A stretch of 64,000 nt of DNA from Rhodanobacter sp. T12-5. Lineage in GTDB: Bacteria; Pseudomonadota; Gammaproteobacteria; Xanthomonadales; Rhodanobacteraceae. The stretch covers positions 868,001 to 932,000 of the forward strand of contig NZ_NPKN01000001.1 in NCBI RefSeq assembly GCF_008329435.1, given 5' to 3'. The translations under genes were made by a program, and so were the position numbers. Under the pieces are notes generated by a model that worked only from the letters and a program-made list of their open reading frames with translations, had not been told where the DNA came from and made no database searches. Position 1 is the first letter of the stretch. Each line of letters opens with the position of its first letter. Shown here one piece after another: positions 1 to 8,009 of the stretch.

Positions 1-179
1 TGCTGCAGTTGAACCAGGGCTCGGTGGTCGAGCTCGATCGTTCCGCCGGCGAGCCGCTGGACGTATTCGTCAACGGCACCCTGGTCGCGCATGGCGAGGT
101 GGTGGTGATCAACGAGAAGTTCGGCATTCGCCTGACCGACGTGATCAGCCCGGCCGAACGCGTGCGCAAGCTGCGCTGA
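1..179 (+). CDS. fliN: Flagellar motor switch protein FliN, C-terminal part
   Basis: Only the last 58 codons are in the window; the 5' end lies upstream of base 1. FliN is a C-ring (switch complex) component that, with FliM and FliG, receives CheY-P and sets rotation direction. The visible part is the end of a SpoA (surface presentation of antigens) domain, with the segment [19 protein letters not shown] followed by a basic tail. The TGA stop overlaps the ATG of fliO (TGATG), as expected for translational coupling in a fliMNOPQR operon. Identification rests on the domain end plus the unambiguous downstream order. Confidence 0.93.
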   Translation, partial: LQLNQGSVVELDRSAGEPLDVFVNGTLVAHGEVVVINEKFGIRLTDVISPAERVRKLR

Positions 180-568
180 TGGGCACGTTGGCGCTCATGC
201 TTGCTGCGGCCCCGGCGGCGACGCCGGAGTTCAATGCTGCCGGCGAACTCGTTCGCGTGGTGCTGAGCCTGCTCGGCATCATCGGCCTGATCCTGGCCGC
301 CGGCTGGCTCACTCGCCGGATGCAGCGCCGCCACGGCGCGGCCGGGCGGCGCATCCGCTGCGTCGAATCGTTTGCGGTGGGCGCGCGCGACCGGCTGCTG
401 CTGCTGGATGCCGATGGCAAGCGTCTGCTGATCGGCATGGGTCCGAGCGGCATGCAGACCCTGCACGTCTACGACGGCACGCCCGAGCCTGTCGCGGCGG
501 AACCGCCGGTCGCGCCGCCGATGCCGGCATTCGGCGACCTGCTGGCCCGCTGGAAGCGCGCCTCGTGA
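179..568 (+). CDS. fliO: Flagellar biosynthetic protein FliO
   Basis: Small membrane protein (129 aa) that helps assemble the FliP ring of the flagellar type III export gate. A short hydrophobic N-terminus is followed by one clear membrane segment at about residues 26-44, then a basic cytoplasmic domain with the family-typical region [19 protein letters not shown] and a Pro/Ala-rich tail. FliO is poorly conserved, but length, topology and position between fliN and fliP fit. It starts inside the fliN stop codon and ends overlapping the GTG of fliP by 4 bp. Confidence 0.9.
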   Translation: MGTLALMLAAAPAATPEFNAAGELVRVVLSLLGIIGLILAAGWLTRRMQRRHGAAGRRIRCVESFAVGARDRLLLLDADGKRLLIGMGPSGMQTLHVYDGTPEPVAAEPPVAPPMPAFGDLLARWKRAS

Positions 569-1320
569 AGGCGCGCCACTGGATCATGGCCGGCGTGCTG
601 CTGTTGCTGCCGCTGGCGTCACTGGCGGCGGTGCCGACGGTACCGGGCATTCCGCTGGTGAACGTGCAGCACACGCCCGATGGCGGGCAGAGCTGGACGA
701 TGTCGTTGCAGGTGCTTGCGTTGATGACGGCGTTGACGTTGTTGCCGGCGATCGCGCTGATGATGACCTCGTTCACCCGCATCATCATCGTGCTCGGTTT
801 CCTGCGCCAGGCGCTGGGCACGCAATCGACGCCGCCGAACCAGGTATTGCTGGGCCTGGCCTTGTTCCTCACCCTGTTCGTCATGTCGCCGGTACTCAAC
901 CGCGCGTATGTCGATGGCGTGAAGCCGTACATGGACGGCCAGATCACTGCCGAGCAGGCGCTGCCGGCCGCCTCGGCGCCATTCAAGCGTTTCATGCTCG
1001 ACCAGACGCGCGACGCCGACCTACAGTTGTTCACCCGGCTGGCCAGGGAGAAGCCGTACGCCAGCAAGGCCGACGTGCCGTTCAAGGTGGCGATGCCGGC
1101 GTTCCTCACCAGCGAATTGAAGACCGCGTTCCAGATGGGCTTCCTGCTGTTCATTCCGTTCCTGATCATCGACCTGGTGGTCGCCAGCGTGCTGATGTCG
1201 ATGGGCATGATGATGGTCTCGCCGATGATCATCTCGTTGCCGTTCAAGATCATGCTGTTCGTGCTGGTCGATGGGTGGACGCTGTTGCTCGGCACACTGG
1301 CGGGGAGTTTCTACACGTGA
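565..1320 (+). CDS. fliP: Flagellar export-gate protein FliP
   Basis: Core subunit of the flagellar type III export gate in the inner membrane (251 aa, family-typical length). It has an N-terminal signal-like segment (residues 1-21), then hydrophobic helices separated by a periplasmic loop, with family stretches [20 protein letters not shown] and [18 protein letters not shown]. The GTG start overlaps the fliO stop (GTGA). Normally fliQ follows within a few bases; here about 985 bp of non-coding repeat sequence follows the stop, so coupling to fliQ is broken. Confidence 0.97.
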   Translation: MKARHWIMAGVLLLLPLASLAAVPTVPGIPLVNVQHTPDGGQSWTMSLQVLALMTALTLLPAIALMMTSFTRIIIVLGFLRQALGTQSTPPNQVLLGLALFLTLFVMSPVLNRAYVDGVKPYMDGQITAEQALPAASAPFKRFMLDQTRDADLQLFTRLAREKPYASKADVPFKVAMPAFLTSELKTAFQMGFLLFIPFLIIDLVVASVLMSMGMMMVSPMIISLPFKIMLFVLVDGWTLLLGTLAGSFYT

Positions 1321-1342
1321 GCGCGCATCGCCCGACGCAGGC

Positions 1343-1662
1343 TTCTGCGGGAGCGGTTTCAGCCGCGATTGCTGTTTGTTCTTGTTGTTTCAGAGCGAAG
1401 AGCTTTCGTGCTCCTGCGGAGCGCGAGTTACTTTCTCTTTGTGTGGCCAAAGAGAAAGTAACCAAAGAGAAAGGCCACCCCGCTTGGCGCTTGCCGCCCA
1501 TCCATGGGCGGCAAGTCCGTGAGTCGGGGCCGGGCTTTTCGATCGGACTCCTGTCCGAGCGAAAAGGAGCCGACATCCTGTCGGCTCCCCCTTTGGGGCC
1601 TGTCGTCCCCGCCTCACCGCCGCACAGGGGCCCCGGTAGAGCAGCGGGCCATCCTGGCCCGC
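1343..1662 (+). repeat. Multi-hairpin repeat array, left copy
   Basis: A chain of perfect or near-perfect hairpins: a REP-like head (1347-1372); GCTCC/GGAGC (1410-1422); a 15-bp stem of GTTACTTTCTCTTTG and its complement with loop TGTGGC (1427-1462); a 10-bp stem with loop ATCCAT (1490-1515); a 6-bp stem with loop TCCT, extended past one mismatch to 13 bp (1535-1566); a 9-bp stem with loop ATCCT (1566-1588); and a 7-bp stem with loop ATCCT (1644-1662). Between the last two lies a conserved GC-rich segment (ACAGGGGCCCCGGTAGAG). A diverged copy lies in opposite orientation at 1955-2273. Confidence 0.88.
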
Positions 1663-1899
1663 ACTCGGTGCGCAGCGGCTGCGCCGCCGCCAATGCGGAA
1701 GAGCGTGTGGCTTTGTCGTTTCCCCAAACTCCCGTTCACCCTGAGCGCAGCTCGCGTCAGCGAGCGGAGTCGAAGGGCCATGCTGAGCGAACCCTTCGGC
1801 TCCGGCCTTGCGGACTACGCTCAGAGCCTGCCGCGGACTCGATCCGGGGGCGAACGATGGGAGTTGCGAGTGATTTTGTTATGCCTCGGCGTGCTCCTT

Positions 1900-1924
1900 G
1901 TAGGAGCCCGCTTGCGGGCGATGC
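1900..1924 (+). repeat. REP-like element
   Basis: GTAGGAGCCCGCTTGCGGGC followed by GATGC: a short head (GTAG) plus a hairpin (GCCCGC/GCGGGC). It is nearly identical to both halves of the palindrome at 43706-43771. REP elements of this shape are dispersed by RAYT transposases; none is encoded in the window. Confidence 0.7.
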
Positions 1925-1954
1925 CTTTGCTTTTGATCGCGCTCTTCCCGGAGT

Positions 1955-2273
1955 GCACGCAGGATGCGCGCCGCTCTACCGGGGCCCCTGTGCGGCGGTG
2001 AGGGACGGACGACAGGCCCGCAGGGTGATCGGCAGGGATGCCGATCATTTTTCGTCAGGGCAGGATGCCCTGTCGAAAAACCCGGCCGGCCCTCACGGAC
2101 TTGCCGGGCATGGATGCCCGGCAAGCGCCAAGCGGGGTGGCCTTTCTCTTTGGTTATCTTTCTCTTTGGCCACGCAAAGAGAAAGTAACTCGCCCTCCGA
2201 AGGAGGACGAAAGCTCTTCGCCCTAAAACAGCAGGAACAAAGAGCAATCGCGACTGAAGTCGCTCCCACAAAC
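1955..2273 (-). repeat. Multi-hairpin repeat array, right copy (inverted)
   Basis: Read on the minus strand, this repeats the left copy element by element: REP (2244-2269), CCTCC/GGAGG (2194-2206), the 15-bp CTTTCTCTTTG stem with a one-base insertion (2153-2189), the 10-bp stem with loop ATCCAT (2100-2125), a 6-bp stem with loop ATCCT extended past one mismatch (2048-2080), a 7-bp stem with loop ATCCCT (2027-2046) and an imperfect hairpin with loop ATCCT (1955-1971). Stem sequences differ from the left copy at many positions but still pair, while loops are nearly unchanged. Confidence 0.88.
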
Positions 2274-2305
2274 GAGCGGTGCGCAAGCATCGCCGGAGCC
2301 GCCTC

Positions 2306-2575
2306 ATGACCCCTGAATCCATCATGGAAATCGGCCAGCACGCGCTGTACGTGGCGATGCTGGTGGCCGCGCCGCTGCTGTTGACCGCGCTGGCGGTGGG
2401 TCTGCTGGTGGGCGTGATCCAGGCGGCCACGCAGATCAACGAAATGACGCTGAGCTTCATTCCGAAGCTGATTGCGATGGCACTGGTGGCGCTGGTCACC
2501 GGACCGTGGATGTTGCGCCTGCTGGTGCAGTACACCACGCATCTGATCGAGAGCCTGCCGGGGGCGGTCAGATGA
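2306..2575 (+). CDS. fliQ: Flagellar export-gate protein FliQ
   Basis: Export-gate subunit of 89 aa with two hydrophobic hairpin helices (about residues 15-40 and 51-75). I chose the ATG giving MTPESIMEIG, the usual FliQ N-terminus; an in-frame extension upstream reads into the repeat insert and is not protein-like. The stop overlaps the fliR ATG by 4 bp (ATGA). No strong Shine-Dalgarno is visible (GCCGGAGCC lies about 6 bases upstream), and the gene follows the repeat insert, so it may be expressed from readthrough or from an unrecognised promoter. Confidence 0.95.
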   Translation: MTPESIMEIGQHALYVAMLVAAPLLLTALAVGLLVGVIQAATQINEMTLSFIPKLIAMALVALVTGPWMLRLLVQYTTHLIESLPGAVR

Positions 2576-3354
2576 ACGGCGCGCCGCTCGCGCTGGACCT
2601 GGCGCAGTTGCCGATGTGGCTGGGCAGCCTGTTCTGGGCGATGGGGCGGGTCAGCGGCCTGTTCCTGATCGCGCCGGTGTTCAGTGCCACCGTGGTGTCG
2701 GCGCGGATCCGCATCGGCATGGTGGTGGTGCTGACGCTGGTGCTGGCGCCGCTGGCGCCGACCACGATCGACCTGCTCAGTGGCGAGGGCGTGGCGACGA
2801 TGGCGGGGCAGGTGTTGATCGGCGCGGCGGTGGGTTTCGTGTTGAAGCTGGTGTTCGAGGCGGTGTCGTTCGGTGGCGAACTGGTGGCGCAGAGCATGAG
2901 CCTGGGTTTTGCCGAAGTGGTCAACCCGCAGGCCGGCGGCAGCTCTACCGTGCTCAGTCAGTTCTACCTGCTGCTGGTGACTTTGCTGTTCCTGGCGATG
3001 GACGGCCATTTGCGGCTGATCGCGCTGCTTGCCGACAGCTTCCACAGCCTGCCGCCGGGAACGAACGTGATCAATGCCAACGGCCTGCATGCGGTGGTCG
3101 CCTTTGGCGGCGAACTGTTTTCCGGCGCGGTGCGCGTCGCGCTGCCGGCGATGACCTCGTTGCTGGTGGTGAACATCGGCTTTGCCGCGATCAGCCGCGC
3201 GGCGCCGTCGATGAACCTGTTCGCGGTGGGTTTTCCGATCACGGTGTCGCTCGGCTTCATCGCGTTGTGGCTGGCGTTGCGCAGCCTGCCCGGCGCGTTC
3301 GAGGCGCTGCAGGGCGAGGCCTGGTCGTTGATGCGCAACCTCACGGGGAGCTAG
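2572..3354 (+). CDS. fliR: Flagellar export-gate protein FliR
   Basis: Integral membrane export-gate protein, 260 aa with several transmembrane helices, matching the family length. Recognisable segments include FEAVSFGGELVAQSMSLGFA and the C-terminal VGFPITVSLGFIALWLALRS. FliR caps the FliP-FliQ-FliR helical export channel. The start is the ATG inside the fliQ stop; the longer upstream frame is overlap with fliQ. Ten bases separate it from flhB. Confidence 0.96.
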   Translation: MNGAPLALDLAQLPMWLGSLFWAMGRVSGLFLIAPVFSATVVSARIRIGMVVVLTLVLAPLAPTTIDLLSGEGVATMAGQVLIGAAVGFVLKLVFEAVSFGGELVAQSMSLGFAEVVNPQAGGSSTVLSQFYLLLVTLLFLAMDGHLRLIALLADSFHSLPPGTNVINANGLHAVVAFGGELFSGAVRVALPAMTSLLVVNIGFAAISRAAPSMNLFAVGFPITVSLGFIALWLALRSLPGAFEALQGEAWSLMRNLTGS

Positions 3355-3364
3355 GAGTCTGCCC

Positions 3365-4501
3365 ATGTCGGACGACAGCGACCAGGAGAAAACCGAAGAA
3401 CCTACCGAAAAACGCCTGCGCGAATCGCGCGAGAAAGGCGAGGTCGCGCGATCGCGTGACCTGTCCGGCGCGATCGTCGTGCTGGCCGGCGTGGCGGCGC
3501 TGATGAACGGCGGCGAGAGTGCGTTCCTGCATGCCCGCAACATCTTCAAGCTCGGCCTGGGTTACTCGCGCGAAGCGCTGTTCTCCGACGCCTTGCCGGG
3601 ACGTGCCCTGCATGCGGCGATGCGCGAGGCGCTCGATCTGTTCGCTCCGGTGGCGCTGGCGACGATGCTTGCCACGCTTGCCGCACCGCTGCTGCTTGGC
3701 GGGCTGAATTTCAGTGCGCAGGCGTTGCAGCCGAAGTTCGAGCGGCTCGATCCGATCAAGGGGTTGGGCCGGATTTTCGCCATGCGTGGCCTGGTCGAGC
3801 TCGGCAAGGCGATGCTCAAGCTGATTTTCATCGGCGCGGTGCTGTTGCTGCTGCTGCGCCATTGGCAGAACGAACTTCAGGCGACCGGTCGTGGTTCGGT
3901 CACCGCCGGCATCGCGCTTTCGATCGGCCTGCTCGGCCGGGCGGCGTTGTGGTTCGGGTCGATGCTGGCCCTGATCGGCGGCATCGATGCCATCTACCAG
4001 AAGTTCGACCACGCCAAGACCCTGCGCATGACCAAGCAGGAGATCAAGGACGAGATGAAGGAGAGCGAGGGCAATCCCGAGATGAAGGGGCGCATTCGCC
4101 AAGTGCAGCAGGCGCAGTCGCGGCGCCGCATGATGGAGGAATTGCCCAAGGCCGACGTGGTGGTGGTCAATCCCACCCACTTCGCGGTGGCGCTGCGCTA
4201 CGACGACGGGCGCATGGGCGCGCCGCGGGTAATCGCCAAGGGTGTCGACGTGCTGGCCCAGCAGATCCGGCTGGTGGCGGGCAGCCACCGCATCCCGATG
4301 GTCGAGTCGCCGCCGTTGGCACGGGCCTTGTATGCAACGACTGAACTGGGTCGGGAAATCCCCGCCGCGCTGTACGTGGCGGTGGCCCAGGTCCTGGCCT
4401 ACGTGTACCAGCTGAAGCAAGCCGCGGCGCAGGGCGAGGCACCACCGGCAGCGCCAACCCCCGAGGTCGATCCCGACCTGATGGGGCCTTACCGCGAATA
4501 A
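3365..4501 (+). CDS. flhB: Flagellar export switch protein FlhB
   Basis: Export-apparatus protein that switches substrate specificity from rod/hook to filament proteins. It has a charged N-terminus (DDSDQEKTEEPTEKRLRESR), four membrane helices in the first 215 residues, and a cytoplasmic domain with the autocleavage motif N269-P270-T271-H272, the same numbering as in enteric FlhB. Length 378 aa is normal. It lies between fliR and flhA. A separate homologue of only the post-cleavage C-domain is encoded on the minus strand at 15412-15663. Confidence 0.97.
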   Translation: MSDDSDQEKTEEPTEKRLRESREKGEVARSRDLSGAIVVLAGVAALMNGGESAFLHARNIFKLGLGYSREALFSDALPGRALHAAMREALDLFAPVALATMLATLAAPLLLGGLNFSAQALQPKFERLDPIKGLGRIFAMRGLVELGKAMLKLIFIGAVLLLLLRHWQNELQATGRGSVTAGIALSIGLLGRAALWFGSMLALIGGIDAIYQKFDHAKTLRMTKQEIKDEMKESEGNPEMKGRIRQVQQAQSRRRMMEELPKADVVVVNPTHFAVALRYDDGRMGAPRVIAKGVDVLAQQIRLVAGSHRIPMVESPPLARALYATTELGREIPAALYVAVAQVLAYVYQLKQAAAQGEAPPAAPTPEVDPDLMGPYRE

Positions 4502-4516
4502 CGACGAGTCAAATCC

Positions 4517-6610
4517 ATGACGGGCGCAGATGTACTAGGCAACTTCAAGCACTTCGCGCGACGGGGTATTGGCGCACCGGTGATGATGCTGGTGATGCTG
4601 GCGATGCTGATGTTGCCGCTGCCGCCGTTCCTGCTCGACATGCTGTTCAGCTTCAACATCGCGCTGTCCCTGGTGATCCTGCTGGCGGTGGTCTACGTGA
4701 TGCGGCCGCTGGAATTCGCCGCGTTCCCCACCGTGGTGCTGATGGCGACGTTGCTGCGGCTGGCGCTGAACATCGCCTCCACCCGCGTGGTGCTGCTGCA
4801 CGGGCACGACGGCCCCGGCGCGGCCGGCAAGGTGATCGAGGCGTTCGGCGAGTTCGTCATCGGCGGCAATTTCGCGGTCGGCCTGGTGGTGTTCGCGATC
4901 ATCACCATCATCAACTTCGTGGTGGTCACCAAGGGCGCCACCCGCGTGTCGGAAGTGACCGCGCGCTTCACCCTCGATGCCATGCCCGGCAAGCAGATGG
5001 CGATCGACGCCGACCTCAACGCCGGCCTGCTGACCCAGGAGCAGGCGCGCGAGCGGCGCCAGGAAGTACGCGAGGAGGCGGACTTCTACGGCTCGATGGA
5101 CGGCGCCTCGAAATTCGTGCGCGGCGACGCGACCGCCGGCATCCTGATCCTGATCATCAACATCGTCGGCGGCTTCTTCGTCGGCGTGATGCAGCACGGC
5201 CTGTCGGCCAGCGAGGCGGCCAAGACCTATACCCTGCTGACCATCGGCGACGGCCTGGTGGCGCAGGTGCCGGCGCTGATGTTGTCGGTGGCGGCGGCGA
5301 TCATCGTTACCCGCGTGTCCAAATCGCAGGACATGGGCAAGCAGGTGATCGGCCAGGTGTTCGGCCAGCCGCGCGCATTGGGCGTGGCAGCGGCGGTGCT
5401 GATCGTGATGGGCGTGATCCCGGGCATGCCGAACGTGGCGTTCCTGCTGCTAGGCGCAGCCTGTGCGGGCGCGGCGTGGATGCTGCTGCGGCGCGAACGT
5501 GAAACCCGCGCCAAACTGGCGGAGTCGACCGCCGAGCCTGCCACCGCGGCCGCGCCGGCCGAGCGGGTGGAGTTGGGCTGGGAGGACGTCGCCAGTGTCG
5601 ACCCATTGGGCCTGGAAGTGGGCTACCGGCTGATTCCGCTGGTCGACGTGCACCAGGGCGGCGAGCTGATGGGGCGGATCAAGTCGGTGCGCCGCAAGCT
5701 GTCGCAGGAGCTGGGCTTCCTGGTGCCGGCGGTGCATATCCGCGACAACCTCGATCTTGGCCCGAACACCTACCGGATCACCCTGATGGGCGTGCCGATG
5801 GGCGAGGCCGAGGTGCACAGCGAGCGCCTGATGGCGATCAATCCGGGCCAAGTGCACGGCACCTTGCAGGGCATCGCCACGCAGGACCCGGCATTCGGGC
5901 TGGAGGCGGTGTGGATCGAAAGCGGCCAGCGCGAGCTGGCGCAGAGCTACGGTTATACCGTGGTCGATCCGGCCACCGTGATCGCCACGCACCTGTCGCA
6001 CATCCTGCAAGGCCACGCGCACGAATTGCTCAGTCACCAGGACGTGCAGCAACTGCTGGACCGGCTCGCCGCCAACGCGCCCAAGCTGGTCGAGGATCTG
6101 GTGCCGCGCCGGCTGTCGCTGGGCGTGGTGGTCAAGGTGCTGCAGAACCTGCTGGCCGAGCGGGTGCCGATCCGCAACATGCGCAGCATCGTCGAATCCT
6201 TGGCGGAGCACGCCGGGCAGAGTCAGGATCCCGGCGTTCTGACCGCCGCCGTGCGCGTGGCGCTGGGCCGGCAGATCGTGCAGGAGATCACCGGGCTGGG
6301 CACCGAGGTACCTGTGATCACGCTGGCGCCGGAGCTCGAACAGATCCTGCTCGGCTCGCTCGCCGGTGGCGGTGGCGTGGCCGGCGCCGCGGTGGAACCG
6401 GGCCTGGCCGACCGTCTGCAGCAGAGCGTGGCCGAGGCCGCGCGCAGGCAGGAATTGAACGGGGAACCGGCCGTGCTGCTGGTCGCGCCACCGCTGCGGC
6501 CATGGCTCGCACGCTTCACCCGGCACGTGGCACAAAACCTGCACGTACTGGCCTACAACGAGGTACCCGACAACCGTCGGGTGCGATTGGTACAGGCCTT
6601 GGGGCGATGA
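4517..6610 (+). CDS. flhA: Flagellar export-gate protein FlhA
   Basis: Largest component of the flagellar type III export gate (697 aa). About eight membrane helices in the first ~330 residues are followed by a cytoplasmic domain that docks chaperone-substrate complexes. The conserved FHIPEP-family loop MPGKQMAIDADLNAGLLT begins at residue 156. It follows flhB after 15 bp and is followed by a 121-bp spacer carrying a GATTCGG repeat before flhF. Confidence 0.98.
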   Translation: MTGADVLGNFKHFARRGIGAPVMMLVMLAMLMLPLPPFLLDMLFSFNIALSLVILLAVVYVMRPLEFAAFPTVVLMATLLRLALNIASTRVVLLHGHDGPGAAGKVIEAFGEFVIGGNFAVGLVVFAIITIINFVVVTKGATRVSEVTARFTLDAMPGKQMAIDADLNAGLLTQEQARERRQEVREEADFYGSMDGASKFVRGDATAGILILIINIVGGFFVGVMQHGLSASEAAKTYTLLTIGDGLVAQVPALMLSVAAAIIVTRVSKSQDMGKQVIGQVFGQPRALGVAAAVLIVMGVIPGMPNVAFLLLGAACAGAAWMLLRRERETRAKLAESTAEPATAAAPAERVELGWEDVASVDPLGLEVGYRLIPLVDVHQGGELMGRIKSVRRKLSQELGFLVPAVHIRDNLDLGPNTYRITLMGVPMGEAEVHSERLMAINPGQVHGTLQGIATQDPAFGLEAVWIESGQRELAQSYGYTVVDPATVIATHLSHILQGHAHELLSHQDVQQLLDRLAANAPKLVEDLVPRRLSLGVVVKVLQNLLAERVPIRNMRSIVESLAEHAGQSQDPGVLTAAVRVALGRQIVQEITGLGTEVPVITLAPELEQILLGSLAGGGGVAGAAVEPGLADRLQQSVAEAARRQELNGEPAVLLVAPPLRPWLARFTRHVAQNLHVLAYNEVPDNRRVRLVQALGR

Positions 6611-6625
6611 AAGCCGGGATGACGC

Positions 6626-6716
6626 GATTCGGGATTCGGGATTCGGATAGAGCGGGTGCGCTGCGAACTGGCGCAAACAGCTTTTGCGAATCCCGACTGC
6701 CGACTCCCGAATCCCG
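6626..6716. repeat. GATTCGG tandem/inverted repeat between flhA and flhF
   Basis: Three GATTCGG units in tandem (6626-6646) face an inverted set of CGAATCCCG / CTCCCGAATCCCG units (6687-6716), so the RNA could fold into a long hairpin around a ~40-nt centre. A second copy of the same architecture follows tuf at 63838-63922. There is no T-tract for a classical terminator. The repeat fills most of the flhA-flhF gap. Confidence 0.8.
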
Positions 6717-6731
6717 CGTACGGAGCAAACA

Positions 6732-8009
6732 ATGAAGATCAAACGTTTCGTGGCACCGGACATGCGCCAGGCGATGCGCGAAGTGCGCGAGGAGCAGGGC
6801 CCGGAAGCGGTGATCCTGTCGACGCGTCGGCTGGACGAGGGCATCGAGCTGATCGCTGCGATCGACTACGACGAGGCGCTGGTGCGCGAAGCGGCCCGGC
6901 ATGGCGCATCGCATGACGCTCCGGCGCCGATGCCGGCGGCAGCCGAACCGACCGTGGCGCCGCCGGTGCCGCCGGAGTTGCGTGCCGCGCAGCGGGATCT
7001 GGCCACGCGGCTGTCGCGCGCACCTGCGGTAGCGGCGTCGGCGAGCGAGGTGCCGGCCATCCGTCCGCTGATGGAGCGCGCCGCGCAGGACACGACGCAG
7101 ATGCGCGCCGAGCTGGGCAGCCTGCGCGAGATGCTGGAGATGCAGCTGTCGAGCCTGGCCTGGAACGACATGGAGCGACGCCAGCCGCTGCGCGCACGCG
7201 TGCTGCGCGAGATGACCCGACTGGGCATCGAACCGGACGTGGCCCGCGCGCTGGTCGCGGGATTGCCCGACCAGATCAACGCCGAGCAGGCGCGCTACCT
7301 GCCGCTGGGCATGCTCAGCCGCAGCGTGGTCGTGAGCGGCCGCGGCCTGCCCAGCGACGAGCCGGGCGTCACCGCGCTGGTCGGCCCCACCGGCGTCGGC
7401 AAGACCACCACCATCGCCAAGCTCGCCGCGCGCGCGGTGATGCGCCACGGTGCCGACCAGGTCGCCCTGGTCAGCACCGATCACTACCGCATCGGTGCCG
7501 CCGCGCAACTGGAACATTACGGCCGGCTGCTCGGCGTGCGGGTCTATCCGGCCTACGACGCGGACAGCCTGCGCAAGGTGCTGGAGATGCTGCACGGCCG
7601 CCATACCGTGTTGATCGACACCGCGGGGGTGGCTGCCAGCGATCCGCGGCTTGCCCAGCAGATGGCGATACTCGCCGATGCCAGCGCACTGCGCGCCTGC
7701 CTGGTGCTGGCCGCCAACGCGCAGGCGCAGGCGCTCGACGCCGCGGTGAGCGCGTACCTGCCGCTGAAACCGCGAGCCTGCATCCTGACCAAGCTGGACG
7801 AGGCACCGAATCTGGGCGGCGCGCTGTCGGCCGTGATCCGGCACCGGCTGCCGCTGGACTACACCACCGATGGCCAGCGCGTGCCCGAGGACATCGCCAC
7901 CGCGGATGCGCGCGTACTGGTGTGTCGCGCCGCGCAATCGCTGAAAGGCCAACTGCCGGACGACAGCCTGATGGCCGAACGTTTCGGCCTCGCGGCGGCC
8001 TGCGCATGA
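6732..8009 (+). CDS. flhF: Flagellar biosynthesis GTPase FlhF
   Basis: SRP-family GTPase that sets the position and number of polar flagella. The N-terminal B domain is followed by an N domain and a G domain with P-loop GPTGVGKTT (G218-T226), then LVSTDHYRIGAAAQL, DTAG (in LIDTAGVAASD) and TKLDEAPNLG. At 425 aa it is family-typical. The chosen ATG gives MKIKRFVAPDMRQAM, the standard FlhF start; the upstream in-frame extension lies in the repeat. The stop overlaps the flhG ATG. Confidence 0.97.
   Translation: MKIKRFVAPDMRQAMREVREEQGPEAVILSTRRLDEGIELIAAIDYDEALVREAARHGASHDAPAPMPAAAEPTVAPPVPPELRAAQRDLATRLSRAPAVAASASEVPAIRPLMERAAQDTTQMRAELGSLREMLEMQLSSLAWNDMERRQPLRARVLREMTRLGIEPDVARALVAGLPDQINAEQARYLPLGMLSRSVVVSGRGLPSDEPGVTALVGPTGVGKTTTIAKLAARAVMRHGADQVALVSTDHYRIGAAAQLEHYGRLLGVRVYPAYDADSLRKVLEMLHGRHTVLIDTAGVAASDPRLAQQMAILADASALRACLVLAANAQAQALDAAVSAYLPLKPRACILTKLDEAPNLGGALSAVIRHRLPLDYTTDGQRVPEDIATADARVLVCRAAQSLKGQLPDDSLMAERFGLAAACA

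Larger units (their letters stand above)
1321..2305. other. 985-bp non-coding repeat insert between fliP and fliQ
   Basis: This stretch separates two genes that are adjacent in most flagellar operons. Long open frames on both strands exist only because of GC bias and show no protein-like composition. It contains two inverted copies of a hairpin array (entered separately), a solitary REP, and in the middle (about 1735-1835) a sequence carrying the CCCTGAGC / TCGAAGGG type palindrome that is dispersed in many bacterial genomes. No transposase, promoter or target-site duplication is evident. Confidence 0.85.

Noticed and set aside
1275-2309. 344-codon open frame across the fliP-fliQ insert (and others on both strands)
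   Set aside because: Composition follows the hairpin repeats, with no conserved domain pattern; frames are open on both strands because of GC bias. Part also overlaps fliP.
1879-3549. 556-codon minus-strand open frame
   Set aside because: Runs antisense through fliQ, fliR and the start of flhB; Gln/Arg/His-rich shadow translation.
4317-4332. Sigma-54-like TGGCACGGGCCTTGTA within flhB
   Set aside because: The -12 element has GT instead of the near-invariant GC and lies inside coding sequence; no FleQ-type site or start is evident.
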